A DNA stretch of 64,000 nt. Source: Diaporthe sp. PMI_573 (taxonomy: Eukaryota; Ascomycota; Sordariomycetes; Diaporthales; Diaporthaceae). This document shows positions 33,572-45,364 of this stretch, in pieces. The notes below the pieces were generated by a model. That model was given only the letters and a program-made list of their open reading frames with translations, was not told where the DNA came from and ran no database searches. The translations under genes were made by a program, and so were the position numbers. The stretch's first letter is position 1; each line of letters opens with the position of its first letter. Location: NCBI GenBank assembly GCA_021399435.1, contig JAJTUP010000102.1, forward strand, positions 1 to 64,000, given 5' to 3'.

Positions 33572-33699
33572 CGACTCAGTGTGTTGGAAAGAGGCATCCA
33601 GAGGGCAGCGTGGTTCGCCTATGTCATGTGCAGGTGGAATTGGGTAGGTACTATCCCAGGCTCAACTTTACCTCGTCAGAGTTCCTGACCTCCTGTGGG

Positions 33700-33861
33700 C
33701 AGGTTCAGCAAAGCTGCGGACACCGCTGGTTCCAAGCAGCCGTGTGGTGTCCGGATTTTCAATTGGGGCGCGGCTGTCCCTTTGGAAAACCGGACCCGAC
33801 AGGCACCTGGCCATGGCCCAAAGAGAAGCCATGTGGTACGTACGCCTCGTACGAAACTTGA
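33700..33861 (+). other. Block A: Cys-rich conserved exon (g0)
   Basis: The frame includes SCGHRWFQAAVWC followed by two more Cys residues. The same pattern (CDHGFYQAAAWC) occurs at 58591-58690 in the same position relative to g1, so this segment is part of the duplicated block. The acceptor-like CAG before 33700 suggests it is an internal or terminal exon of a small Cys-rich protein whose first exon I cannot place. In block B the frame is broken by stops. Confidence 0.4.
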
Positions 33862-34255
33862 GTTGGTCCAGGTCCTGACAACCAGCAGGCCACTGTCAGC
33901 CTTCCAACCCTGTGCCTTGGGAATACTTAATTGATCGATCAAAGAAACAGACGGCAGATTTGAACACGATTTTCCAGCAACCTACTCCTATCATTTTGGA
34001 TGTAGTTCGGTGTCAAACGCAGCCGGAGCAAGACAGCAGTGCAGCGTGTTGTTACCCCCCCTTGACTTGCCTACAAACCCGGAGGCCTCGACAGAAGGGA
34101 AGTGTGGATGTGCCCTTTTACGGGCTGCCTTTGGCCACTCTGCAGTTGCACCTTAGCCGCCAAACGGCCTACTTTAAATACAAAAGGTCCCCGTCGGCCC
34201 TTCCACAGCCCGTGGCGATACGTGGACAGCCATAGCAGACGGAGACTGCCCAGCG

Positions 34256-34812
34256 ATGCAACGTGTTATCGCTTCCTGCTTGAATTGCGAGCAAAGCTGG
34301 AAGCCGCGCCCGCATGATACACTTGTCCTGCCTGAGACGAGATGGAAAGAGCTATGGGAGAGGGATGTTGAATTGAGATCCAACCTCGGATTCGTCTCCT
34401 GTGCCCAGTATGAACAGGGGGGCACAGGGCGTACTCAAAAGTACGGTTCTGGATCCCATCGGGTTGCCATTGTGACCGACCAATCCTTCATGATACTGTC
34501 TCAGACCAAGTTTACGCTCGAGAATGGAAGCTAGGAGCGTCGCCGCCGAGGGTAGTCAACGGCATGGATGAGTTTATTGATCGTCAGGTCAGAGACTACG
34601 AACTTCATGCAGAGCGGTGGTTGAAGCAACATCCAGAGGTGGCGGAAAACGATATTGTGGTCTTGGCGATAAATCTTGTGGTAGGGAAGCAATGTGACTT
34701 TGACCTCTTCGGGTGCAACTTCTCGGTGGTAGCAAGACCAGGCAAGAAACAAGTAGTGTCCATGAAGGGGCACACAGATACTCGCGCCTTAGGTAGCCAC
34801 GAAACAGACTGA
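34256..34812 (+). pseudogene. Block A copy of g1, frameshifted
   Basis: The sequence matches the intact gene at 58801-59489 over its whole length: SNLGFVSCAQ, TVTDQSFMIL-type and DLFGCNFSVVAR segments are all present. Around 34530-34565 the first frame stops (TAG at 34532-34534) and the second half resumes in another frame, where copy B has a continuous Arg/Pro-rich linker. Traces of the block-B first exon (DRSKKQ...DLN) are visible near 33930-33965 without its ATG. The function of the family is unknown. Confidence 0.6.
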
Positions 34813-35375
34813 AGTTGTGTCTTTGCGGTCCAGGCGGAATACGACGAACGCGTCCCTCTGTGATGGCCGGACCTGTTAGCGTTGACCTACCTGGTTGCGG
34901 CAGCGGCGCTTGCGCGGTTTCCGCCGCCGGGGAGGAACGTGTTGAATGACGATTGGCGCCAGAGCTTGACCGGTGGCTGAGAATGAGTCCCTTTCGCGAC
35001 GTTGGCCGCGATGCGGCGAGACGCTGTTTTGGCCCCTGGAGCCCTCACGGACACTGACATTGGCGTGGGTGGGTCGGACTTGGCACGTCCAGGTGCGCTA
35101 GTGGGGTACTGGGGTAGACGAGTCTTAGTGAGCTTGGAGGCAGCGCGACGCTAGTAAAGTACCTAGGTATCGCATGTCCTAGCGCCAGTGACTCTCCACC
35201 CGCCCAGCCGCCCCACCCTTCGACCTCCTCGGGGCCGTGACCCCTCTCTGATCCCCCAGAAGGATGTAGGTCTCCCAGTCCCTGTCACCTGCCTGGGTAC
35301 TAGAATTCCTAACGGCACTCCCATCAGCTTTCAAGACGGCAGTCTCAGTGCTGCCATGGACCATGTCTTTACAGG
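34813..35375. other. Block A spacer, nothing recognised
   Basis: This is the region between g1 and g2. It corresponds to the block B spacer 59490-60106, with patchy similarity near its right end. No gene is supported. Confidence 0.35.
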
Positions 35376-36600
35376 ATGTCAGACGCAGAACTCATTGATC
35401 ATCTGTTCCACTTATTGTCTGAATTCCTTTCCACAGAATGGACAGGAAAGCGTCAGCCGTACAGCTTTCTTCAACACTTCCGCACTGCCTCTTCCTCGCA
35501 CAGTGACAACACATCCCGCATTTTCCTCGACTCTGGTTTCAAGGCCTGGGTGGCATATCACGTTTTCAAGCCGATAACAGCAAACGCTTATGGGCAAGCC
35601 TATCGGCGTCGACAGTTTGGTGCGTTGGACTGCCTGCCGGTTGGTGAAAAGAAGAGGCTGGCGGTGAAGGTCAACGAGGTGCCTCCCCATTTGACAGTCG
35701 CGAGCCTCGTCCTTTCAATGGAGCAGGAAGCTCGACTGACTCTGGTACCTTCCAAACGTCCTCATATAGAACGTGAAGACTTCGTTTTATCATCATCCCC
35801 AGCATACCCGGCTCCTAGCTATCCTCAGCTGTTCAAGGACGGTTCTGGAACAAGTACTGATCTTGCTCGACTGGCCGACTCGACTGTTAGCAGCCTTGCG
35901 CCTGTTTGGACTCCTCGTACGTCTCCTCCCGGTTCCCTCGTCGTGGAGACTGTATGCTGACAAGCATCTTACAGGACAACAAGCCTTCATGCCAATATAT
36001 TCATCGACTGATCCTTCCCCAAGGTCCTTACAAGTATTTACCGACCTCTCGCGTGGGGCTACCAACTCGAGTATATCTCCAAAGCCAGAAATACTTGTAG
36101 GAGCGGACATTGCTGAACTCGATCTCTTTCCCGAATTCCTGGCCGGCGTGATTAAGAGAAATGACATAAGCCCTAAGACTGCTGCCGTGACATTTGAGTT
36201 CCCGAGGGACAGCATCGCGGATATTAATTGCGCCATGTCTATTGTGGTTTTCCCAAACAAGGTGGAGCGTCTCGCGTTGCTCCTGTTTAACGCATACCTC
36301 GAGACAAACGGAACCGTGCGAGAGTTGATCCTACCCGGTGGCTTGTGCGTTATACCAAAACAGCTTCAGGGTAGTCCTCTTGAAGCTGTCACTAATGTTT
36401 TTGGCCCGACAGTGGCAGCCGCGCTTGAGTCTGCCCTATACCGCAAGATTGAATTATCAGAAGCTGCCCTAGGGGTGGGTACTTGCTGTGTCACGATGTC
36501 TGAGTGCTCTGACGTGTATGACGGTGCCGTTATTACCGTCGTCCTGGGTAGGAGAGAAGCCTCCAAGATGTACGAGAAATTGTTCAAGTCATGCAAATGA
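35376..36600 (+). CDS. Block A g2: uncharacterised 388-aa protein, two exons
   Basis: Exons 35376-35916 and 35975-36600 join through a 58-nt intron with a strong GTACGT donor and TTACAG acceptor in phase 1. The N-terminal 110 residues (FRTASSSHSDNTSRIFLDSG, FKAWVAYHVFKP) are shared with the truncated copy at 60107-60430. The C-terminal 200 residues are alternating hydrophobic (CAMSIVVFPNKVERLALLLF, ELILPGGLCVIPKQLQG), suggesting an alpha/beta fold. No signal peptide or membrane helix is seen. No family is recognised. The start ATG is conserved between the two copies, which supports it. Confidence 0.6.
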
Positions 36601-37820
36601 AGATTTTAGCTCACTTAGACCGCTGTGTGTCCTTTGAGTCTTGCCTCTTGTCTTCCTATTCGGCAATCTGCGAGGTGCTCCATGCTTAGCTCTCTACAAC
36701 CTTGCCGCCTGAGAATCCGAGCGCCCAGCCCCGAGGGAGCATTCCTTTCATATCACGCCCTAGTATTTTCGCTTCTCTCCACTGTTGATCTTCGTTCTGT
36801 TGCAGTAGTTGCACAGTTGAACCAGCCTAGTGTACCGTCTGATTCTTCCCTTCTATCCACTTCCGGATCGAACCTTCTTTGGAGACTTGCTCGGCTTCGG
36901 ATGCTAGTAGCACTGTGAAGTTCTGCTAGCAGGATTAGACAAGCCAAAGCTCGAGGGCAGTACAACATACCGGCTCGCACATAGTCGTTTCCCGGCTGTC
37001 TCCGCGTCGGTAGTTGGGGATGCACTATCGCGCTTCTGTGGCACAGGCGAAAGTCGAGGATGAAATGATGATAGATGGGGAGACGGACGAGGGAGCCCGA
37101 GATTTTGAGCGGACCACGCGTCGCTTTACTTGCAGTCGATCGTGACAACGGCGAAAAAGTCGTGGTGCCTCGTAGACGGATGGCCTGCGTACGGTCGGTA
37201 AGGCAGAAATGTCGCGGCCTTGTCCCATCACACCAAGTGGGCGATGCCGTGAGCCAGAAATGGGCCGGTCACGGAAGCCAGCGCACGCTGTTCGGTCATG
37301 CGGGGCCTCGTGGTCGGGTAGCCTGGCTCTCCACCTTGACGGCGCTGACTAAGTTGGAGCTCATAAAATTTTACTAGCGCGATGGAAGATACTTCCCCAC
37401 ATTGGCTGATGAGTACCACACCGTTATGTAGCCGAGGTCACAACCTTGGAAGCGAGGGAAGCAAGACGCTTTGGGGACATGGAGTCGTAAAGCATTCCCT
37501 CTCTCATAATAAAACAATTGAAAGGCAACCCCCAAGGTCATCATGTTTGCTTGTCAGCGCCAAGTTCACACTCAAAGGCACTTGCAGATGCCAGCTTGTA
37601 TTACATGACGAACGAGCCTTACCCCATCGGCCTACCTTGAAATTTCAGGTGAGGATAACAGTTTCCAGTTGTTAGATCAAAAGGCTGATATAAATTGTAC
37701 AAAAAAGATTGATTTAGCACTCAAGATGTGTGACTGGGAAATCAAGCAATGCAGCAGTTGTGAATGGGAAATCTCAAGGAGGAGGACGGTGGAGTGTGGG
37801 AATGGCGACCATCCAGCTTA
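36601..37820. other. Intergenic, nothing recognised
   Basis: The frames 36625-36918 and 37075-37377 (plus) and their antisense partners have no motif or exon logic. No repeat end or RNA gene was seen. Confidence 0.35.
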
Positions 37821-38063
37821 TCACGCTGTTGGAAGGACGAGTGTTTCAGCATCATAAGTGCTATGACCGATGTCGAAGACAAGATGAATCCTGTTCCACC
37901 TCTCCACAGCGAGGAGTCGAGAGGCCGGAGCAAGACCACTTGGGACCAAGCCGTGGCGCTGGACTAGACGGAACGCATCCGCGACAACCGATTCAGGATC
38001 TTCCCAGGCAGCATTGAACAGCGGGCTGTTTGTGGAGACACTGACAAAAACACGCCTTGCCAT
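37821..38063 (-). CDS. Block A g3: short copy of a 145-aa family (80 aa)
   Basis: MARRVFVSVSTNSP and LLAVERWNRIHLVFDI align with MAARRIFLSISSKS and LLVEERWNQRTDIVFDI of the block B copy at 61867-62304, on the same strand and in the same order relative to g2. The copy here stops after 80 residues, where the other continues for about 65 more, so it is probably truncated, though a small protein could still be made. The family is unrecognised. Confidence 0.45.
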   Translation of the reverse strand: MARRVFVSVSTNSPLFNAAWEDPESVVADAFRLVQRHGLVPSGLAPASRLLAVERWNRIHLVFDIGHSTYDAETLVLPTA

Positions 38064-38218
38064 TTTGATGTGGAGACCAGCGATGGCTGGGTGAAATTTC
38101 AATTTCACCATATTGCACTCGCCTGGCACCCTTTCATTCGGGCTGGTTTGGGTGGGTCTGAAATGATGTGGAGTACTTCAAGTTTAGTGGGTCTAGCTCA
38201 CATTATGAGGTATCTTAT

Positions 38219-38280
38219 CTAACCCTAACCCAATCTTCTTAAAAAGTGTCAAAAAGGGTAAGGGTTGGGGTAAGGGTTAG
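38219..38280. repeat. Short inverted telomere-like repeats
   Basis: CTAACCCTAACCC (two units of the CCCTAA type used by most filamentous fungal telomeres) at 38219-38231 is followed after about 24 bp by GGGTAAGGGTT-like G-rich repeats at 38256-38280 in the opposite orientation. The array is too short to be a functional telomere. Confidence 0.55.
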
Positions 38281-38792
38281 AAGCTCCTCTTATTACCCAA
38301 TTAATACTAGCGTCTCTTTTCGATTTCCTTCAGTGGTTTACCCTGAAATTTCGATTTCCTTGCAGTCAGTTGCCCGGCCCCACTATTTCACCATCGCTGG
38401 TGGAGACAGTGCAAGGAAGTGGCGCTCGAGTGGGGAGAGAAGTTGTCGCAGGAGAGGTCATGATCACAGATGTCAGCCTTTTTGACCCACGGCCGTCATC
38501 TTCAAGGTCTGTCAGCCGATGCACGTGATCCGCCAAGCTCCAATGAGCGCGTCCTTGTCACACGGCAGCCACAAAGAACATCAAAAGATGCACTACACAT
38601 GCCTGTGACTTGCCACTGTCACACGTAAAACCGAATCAACAATCAGGTGCCAAGCGATTGAATGACTGCAGTACGAGATAGCCTGGTGAAAACGCCTGAA
38701 AGTTGTGTGCTCCCTTCTGATGCTTCTCATTCCAAGTCGTGTGTACCTATACATGATACCCATGCAATAATGTCCTTCAAATATTCATCGCC

Positions 38793-39380
38793 CTACTCAG
38801 GTATTTGGACTATTCCTCCTCCAATTACAAAACAATGGAGCTGTTCCAAAGTCAACCAAGCCTGAAGCATGACCGCGCTTAGGTGCAGCTCACCCTCCTC
38901 CTCATAGATCGTGGCTTGGCTGGCGGCACACCCAGGTGGTAGCTTCCACTCGGCCCCGTGGCCAATTAGTGTGCAATTTTGATGAAAATAAACAGGATTC
39001 TCAGGTTTAGTCTTTTGCACCGTTACGTACGCAACCAGAAAGAAGTTTAAATGGCTTCCAGGATTACCAAGCCCCTGAGGACTGCCCCTTATATCGTACA
39101 AGGCCCAGCAGGGTTCTACACAAAGTCAGTGCACGGGATTCCAAGAGCTCAGCATCTGCGTACCTGGGGTATGTTCATCCAAATATATTCCAAACTGGCT
39201 GACATCTGGGGTCTGTCGCGCAGGCGACTCAGGAGCAACTATAGACATGAGCGAGAACTCAGCTTCTATGTCTATTTGATCAGTCCGCGCAAAGATTGAG
39301 GCCTGCGGCCGCGTCTCGCTCTGTTCGGCAGTCGAGGGCAGGGTCAGGCGTTCGTTTGGATCGTGAGTTGGAAATGACAT
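38793..39380 (-). CDS. Uncharacterised 179-aa protein, two exons
   Basis: Exons 39380-39164 and 39115-38793 join through a 48-nt intron (GTACGC...GTGTAG, phase 1); the total length is divisible by three. The N-terminal 70 residues are polar and low in hydrophobics. The second exon has CWALYDIRGSPQGLGNP, then a strand-rich segment LNFFLVAYVTVQ and an acidic patch EEEGELH. It contains no signal peptide. No family or partner is recognised. The C-terminus may continue through another intron. Confidence 0.45.
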
Positions 39381-39399
39381 GTTGAATCAATCTCTAGAC

Positions 39400-39930
39400 G
39401 AAAGTCAATTGATTGTGTATCGTAGTATCAGTAAAAGGGCAGAGATCTGGGACTCGACGCCGATATATATACCCACTCAGCTGGGCTGGCTCTAAATGGT
39501 CGCACAGCTTTTTGGAGGGCGTACTGAATGAGCAGGCTTGCATGATAAGCTTCGGAGTTAGTCTGAGTAAGTAGTGCTTCCATCCATGGAGTGATCCCTC
39601 CGCCAGCAAAGACGGCGTGCTCTTCATCGATCAGATCATGACTCGATGGCCGCAGGATACAATTTGCCCATCACATTACCCACGCTGGTCTTGCCTCAGC
39701 CAGGCTGAAAATGTAGGCGAAACCGTCACAGTCAGCCTGGCCGCGCCTTGCATGTCATTGGCTGACTTACCCACCCCGTCTTTATCTATGCTACGCTGAC
39801 ATACCGTTTTCGTACTGAGGCACAGACTCGTCGTGCTTGTGAAATGGAAAAATGCGGGGGCTTTCATTGCTCCTATTGGCGGCGTCTTTACCGGACTTGA
39901 GGCAAGCATCCACGAAAGGGTCAAGGTCTC
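39400..39930 (-). other. Possible coding remnants
   Basis: Two minus-strand segments look protein-coding in composition: about 39930-39800 (DACLKSGKDAANRSNESP, FHKHDESVPQYEN) followed by a GTATGT donor, and about 39690-39440 (HAVFAGGGITPWMEALL). They lie in open frames without usable ATGs and do not join cleanly. They may be remnants of one or two decayed genes. Confidence 0.25.
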
Positions 39931-40309
39931 AATCGACCGAGATCAGCAGTTTCAATAATCCTTCGCGCTTGGCCCCATTGTCACTTTACCACACCAACAC
40001 GTTACATGTCGTATTACGCATCTGGTTGGCTAGGCGGTAGTAAAATATGTGCAGTCAAAATCCGTGTTGAAGATCAAGCCAGGGGTCGGCATCCATCCCC
40101 AACTCTCTCGATCATTCTGGCCTGCAGGTGCGAAACTCTCCAGAGTTCTTCATTCAAGGCTTCAGTCACCTCGACCACCGTCAATTCAAGGTTTCACAAA
40201 GCTTGCACAACTTTGTATCTCTTGGCTATTAGAATACTAACGCTTAAGTAAAATATACCATCCCGACCTAACGTTTAAAGATTGATATTAATTTCAGCCC
40301 CTGCCAAAA

Positions 40310-41292
40310 TTATCCCGAACGAGTTGCGACGATGTCGAGATCTCCATCCTCGCGAAGTCGTAGATGGTCTTGCCGCTCATGCTCCTCAATGAACTCCATC
40401 TGATCGCAAGCTAAATTTTTAAAGATTAGCCGTAACTCTCAGCGTGTTACGATCATGAACACTTACTAAAATCCGAGCGACCACTGGTGACAAATCCCGA
40501 GCTTTGTAGATTGCTGGTCTCACTAAAGCCCCATGTATTGGGCAATTGAATGCTATAGAAGAAGCGATAGCTGCCCTTGTTCTTTACCCGCATTGAATGA
40601 GTAAAGAACACAAACTTGAGCACCCATACGCCATTGTGGCCGCGTCCTATGACAGGTAGCGTGCTCTGGAAGGACTTCTGGCCTTTCAAAGCATGGTCGA
40701 CATCTGCTTCGGTATCCGAGTCACGCAGTCCGACATTCATCCGAAGAGGGTTCCGAGAAACGGGTCCGAAGAAATCCTGATTTAACTCCACCTGAACTGC
40801 CGTTGTTCTAATCGCGCGGCCGACGGTCACGATGCGAGGAGGAGTCAACTTCTCGATTATGCTGACAAGGGGTGGCGTGGGGATTATCGCAACCTGGGGC
40901 ACACCGATCATTGGATTACCCGCTGAGTCGGAGGGACGAGGTTCCATTCCATGTTCTCCCAGTGAAAGCTCACTCAGACGGGCTGTGACCTTTTGTATTA
41001 GTAGGTGCAATACTATGCGGTCGGACATGGCTAATGTCTTACGGTCTTCATCGGATGGCTCCTCACGTCCTGCGGTCGGAGAGGACGGTGCTGTTGTGCC
41101 ACAACTCTCATCGGATGATTTCTCATCCTGGCTCTCGGAAACAGACGGTGCTGTTGTCTCACAACTTGCTGAGGAGGACTGTGCCACTCTCACCAAGCTC
41201 TCGCCTGGTGGCGGCGTTAGGGGAAAGTAGACATCATCTGGGTTCCCAAAACATTCCAACGAGTTGGCGCGTGTGGATTGCTTAATCGTCAT
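40310..41292 (-). CDS. Velvet-like domain protein, copy A (288 aa, three exons)
   Basis: Exons are 41292-41043, 40982-40467 and 40410-40310; the last intron (GTAAGT...TTTAG) and the 101-nt last exon are matched exactly in copy B. After a Ser/Glu-rich, disordered N-terminus, the domain starts VGRAIRTTAVQVELN, then NPLRMNVGLRDSDTE. It continues with the core FVFFTHSMRVKNKGSYRFFY and ends with a SSGFVTSGRSDF segment followed by a Gln/Arg-rich helix. The order (RPIxPPxVVxL-like strand, DxSVRxxGxYRLxF-like strand, SxxFxV near a terminal Phe-Pro-Gly-type turn) resembles velvet regulators such as VosA/VelB, which have an NF-kB-like DNA-binding fold. The match is by pattern only and is divergent. If correct, it is an accessory nuclear regulator. 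Confidence 0.5.
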
Positions 41293-41643
41293 GTTTCGCT
41301 CAGAAAAGAAAATAGAATGAACCGAAGCTGACAAAGGTGAAAGCGAAATGGAACTGCACAAGGCCTTATATACTTGGGACAAGGCCCTGTTGCTGAACAC
41401 AGCCTAATGCAACATGGCAGATGGGGCAAAATCACTCGAAGGACTGAATGTCTCGAATCCTAAGCTGCAGGGAACTGTGCCATGAAAAACTAAGCTGGGT
41501 CTGATCCCTGGCACCCTCCACATCCTCAACACCTAAGGCGCGCTTTACATGGAACCCCCTCGGTTGACGGACCAGCCCCCGTCTGCCTTGCGTCACTGCA
41601 GAAGTGCAACCCGTTTGAAGTCGGTGTTGGTGCGACTGCCAAC

Positions 41644-42527
41644 TCACCGAGACGGAGTGACCCTTCCTGATCTTTCCCCATTCGGAGTCGGTGGTGGTGC
41701 GATTGTCGTCTCGCCAACACAGGCTGTCCCATCTTCACCCTTCCCCTCCATGTCCAAGGCCGAGGTGCAGAAGAAGAGACCGTCTATTGAACCTCTAGTC
41801 GGAAACGAGGCTATATAGAGATCAAAGACAAGTCTAGCTAAAATTTGGTCGATGCATTTTCGGGAACGCTGGATTGATTTCAGCTGAAGCAAGGACTTGA
41901 CGGCGCTTTCACTATCCACTGCCAGGCCTCTGGTCGAGCGAGTGTGTCCTACGACCATGACCCAGGTCACTTGCTCTGCGAAATCTTTAAATGGGACGCC
42001 CAGCTCCAGCCTTCTCACCACAATGCAGTCAGCAAAGGAGGTAAAAATATGGTGCATGAGGACACAAACCGATAAGAACCTAGTCTCCTCAGAAACTGGA
42101 CACAAACTTCCCCCTCTGTTGGTTCGTAGTAGTATAGAAGAGCCATTAAGCAAGCCGCCGTATTAATAATGATAGTTGCAGGCAAGGTGAGGTGCGACTG
42201 TGAGTGAGCATGTAGATAGAGGAAGGCATCAAATTCATGCCATATATCCCGGGGCAGGTCTTCGGAGGACCGAAACGGTCGGGTCATGACAAGAAGAAGG
42301 AAACGAGCTACCGCGAGGTCCAAGTGGAAATGCACCAAAGCCTGCCACTCAAGATCAGTAGCTTTCCGCCATTCCTCTAGATTCGGTTGCGTATGGATCT
42401 CCCAAAATTTGAACTTGTTCCGGGTAAGGAGGGCTTTCAAGCTTCGGATCTGCTGCATCGTCACTTGCACGGTGTGTGGTTTGTGCAAGGCGTGCCGTAG
42501 GACTTGGGTCTCCGTGTCTGTTTCCAT
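41644..42527 (-). CDS. Uncharacterised helical protein (275 aa, two exons)
   Basis: The start METDTETQVLRHAL at 42527 gives exon 1 (42527-42070), joined to exon 2 (42013-41644) by a 56-nt intron (GTTTGT...GCTGAC...GTGAG) that keeps phase. The first 190 residues are strongly helical with aromatic clusters (VHFHLDLAVARFLLLVMTRP, INTAACLMALLYYYEP). These may be buried helices rather than membrane spans. The second exon encodes DFAEQVTWVMVVGHTRSTRG and another helical stretch, ending in a Pro-rich tail. No family is recognised. If the intron is wrong, the gene has a frameshift near 42040. Confidence 0.45.
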
Positions 42528-44580
42528 GATGGGGGCAAAGATAAATACATTTTGAACGAGACCAACACATTTGGAACAAGCTGTGTAGACGCGCCTTTTT
42601 ATCTTTGGACGGACCAATTAATGAACAAGGCTGTCCACGAGGAACTTTCTGCGCGTGCTGACTTGGAGACCGAGGGGATGGCGCTGTACCCTAATCAATT
42701 CGGACTTTCATCTCTAATGTGAGCAAGCATACATGGCGAACATTAAAGCTACGTACCTAGGTAGCCTTGGTGGATGGCACAGTTTACAGTAAGCCAGCCT
42801 CGAGATCTGGTCAAACTGCCACCCACCCAGCCTCGTCCGAGTCTGACATGCCATCAGCCTATCACAGCATTATTTCTACTTGGATACTAGTACGCTTTTG
42901 AAAGAGGCTGCATTGATCGACTGCTTCCGTTGGCTACGGCTGTACCAGTTGATTGGCCGCATTCGAATTTCTGAAATCCGAATCACCGCGCCCGTTGATC
43001 CTCCCTCCTCTGGCTTGGCAATGTAACTTACCCCCAGCTGCGCCGGCGACTACCACAATCCCAGAAACCCTTGATGACCTTTATCCAAATGGCGTATGAT
43101 GTGATGGCTTTGCTGGACGAGAGTGTACATCAGGAAGCCGCTATGATGAATTGGCTCAAACAGTATACCAGCACCGCTTCGGAGGAGGGTAGAGCTTGAG
43201 GGTATTGGACATCAAGGGCAGCAAGGGGCAAGGGAAATAGTGGTACCGAGTGCTGTGCTGCGGATCACCCGTTCCTGCTCACACAGTACTGAGAAATGAC
43301 GCCGCTCAAATAAGCCTGTCAGTTCGCCTGTTCATCCTTTTTGTAACTAGGTCAATGTACTAGCTCCTGGCCGCGCTCTGGTTAGTTTCGGTGGAAAATG
43401 CCCGACGGAATTCTGCTGAGGCGTCGGTCAACATGGCAAATGGCTTGGTGTACTTTTAAGTATGATATAAAGGAGTGAAGAGGGGTCAGAGAACATCGTA
43501 AAGCATGTGACAGAACAGCCGATGGGACTAAAGCGGGCGGCTTAAGAATAATGGGTCACACAGTAGCAAAGCGTTATCCTAGTTTAAATGCTGCGTTCAA
43601 ATATATTAGTTCTGGGAGCCCGAGCTCTCTTAGTAATCTGGGTGGCTGTGGTGGCTATGCAGAACAAGCTTAGCAGGGGAGATTTTGAGCTCTTCGAATA
43701 GACGCAAAGCTGCCCGGTCTCTCCCCCAGCCACACCCTACGTAAGTCCCGAGGGTTACGCTTAGCTTCGCGGCTAAGTGTGTGTCAGAGATAAGCAAAGC
43801 GGGGCGTCGGATTAAAAAACGGCTAAGTGGGTTGAGCCAGGGCCTCTTAAATCTACATCCTCCGCTCTCTTAGCCTGACCTCACTCCTCTCCCCGTCAAA
43901 TCCATAGCACGCCTTGTTGTACACGTCACTTGGGCTTTATGGTACGAGGGCTCAAGATTTGCACCAGATAATGTGGATTTTCAGAGAAGGCCAGCCTAAG
44001 AAATAAAAGAAGGAAGGAGGAAGCAGAGAAGGGCTTCCAGGCTGCAGGGTGTAGGGCAGGAGGGCCTTATCGATAAAGGGGCCGTGTGGGCCCCACCCGC
44101 ACTAGCCCCTGCACCCAGCCCTAACTCAGACCGTAGATGCTTGTTAAACAACTGTGGGCTTGTCTTTCTCTATTATTACCGAGAATCATGATACTAGCCG
44201 CTACTATTCATCTGTGTGCTGCTGAGGTTGAGGCACGTAAGAAGGCCATCTTTGCTGTAGGGGCGGGTCGCTACCCTGGCTGGGTCAATATACTGAATGC
44301 TGCGTCCAGCATCGGAACTGGCTAATTTCGCCCGGGAGATACGGCCAAACCTATATTATTGGCTGATTTGGCAAAGCTTGGTAATTAAGATACGTCATTT
44401 CATCCGGCGGCTTTCCGATCCTAGCCGGCGGCAGGGGAGACAAGAATATTCTCATTGGCTATAGAAACCCGATCGGTGGGGAAACCGCGTCACATGCAAC
44501 ACGCAACCTCACATTAAATAGCGCATCCGCACTCTCTTCATGACTACAGAAAGTTAGGGAACGACAAGTACGTTATCACG
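42528..44580. other. Two-kilobase gene-poor stretch
   Basis: No supported coding frame; the only small frames (42528-42722 and 44137-44325) lack motifs. A perfect 6-bp stem hairpin, CTTAGC-TTCGCG-GCTAAG, lies near 43763, and variants of GGCTAAGTG recur near 43830. The 44.4-44.57 kb part is the presumed promoter of the following gene. Confidence 0.4.
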
Positions 44581-45364
44581 ATGGAGGTTGAAGCCCCTGC
44601 AGTTCCTGGTCTTCACAAGACCCTGACATTGACAGATCTGGAGCGGAGCCGACAGATGTACGCTATTTTGTCCTATGCGTTAATGTCAGCTAATCTAATT
44701 CTATAGTTACAACAATCTCCCCTCCGACTCGGTCCAACCTGTTGTTAAACAAGAACATCTTGACGGCCTTGCCAACATTTTTGTCCGACACAATGCCCAC
44801 GTCTACTTTGGGGCCCACTTACTCCATGGACACTTTTCCCTTGGAGAGGGAACTGTTCTTGTCGGGGACGAGTCTCTTCCTTGCTGGACACAGCCTGTCA
44901 AGACCAGCTCCTTGAACCTCGACGAATTGCATGGTCACACGTTCATTCAGACTGAGAACGGTTTCCACCCATATGAATACCATACTGGCAAAATCCCCAA
45001 CCTGGCCAGTGTTGGCAGCGAATTCTACTCTGATTTACTTCGATTCCTCAACGAATCCAACTTGAGCAGCGTCTTCGCACTCGAAGTTCTGGACAACCCA
45101 TCATCCACGGTCATGATGGAACTTGTACTAGGGGACCGAGGAACTTTAATGATAGAGCCCTCATGTGCTATTAACTGTCATCCATATCGACAAACCGGTT
45201 GGATGTTCACCATCTACAATGGTCAACCTTCTGTCTGTGCGGATGGTAAAACCTATCATGGTACGGGTCCCAAGGGTCATGTAATTGCTCAGACACCGAT
45301 GGATAAAATTGAAACACGTTCGGAAGCCTTGGATTTCTTCAAGCGTCATAATCTCATCCGCTAG
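44581..45364 (+). CDS. Uncharacterised 244-aa protein, two exons
   Basis: Exons 44581-44657 and 44707-45364 join through a 49-nt intron (GTACGC...CTAAT...CTATAG) in phase 2, giving a frame divisible by three. Residues about 30-80 carry IFVRHNAHVYFGAHLLHGHF, with four His that could line a pocket. The middle is mixed alpha/beta (LASVGSEFYSDLLRFLNES, MMELVLGDRGTLMIEPSC). No signal peptide or membrane helix is present. I recognise no family by name. Its 3' end overlaps the convergent 785-aa gene by 11 bp. Confidence 0.6.

Noticed and set aside
4395..39610. Shared GCTGGCGGAGGG-ATCACT motif near 4430 and 39600
   Set aside because: The match is about 20 bp with no extended similarity; probably chance or a codon-usage effect.
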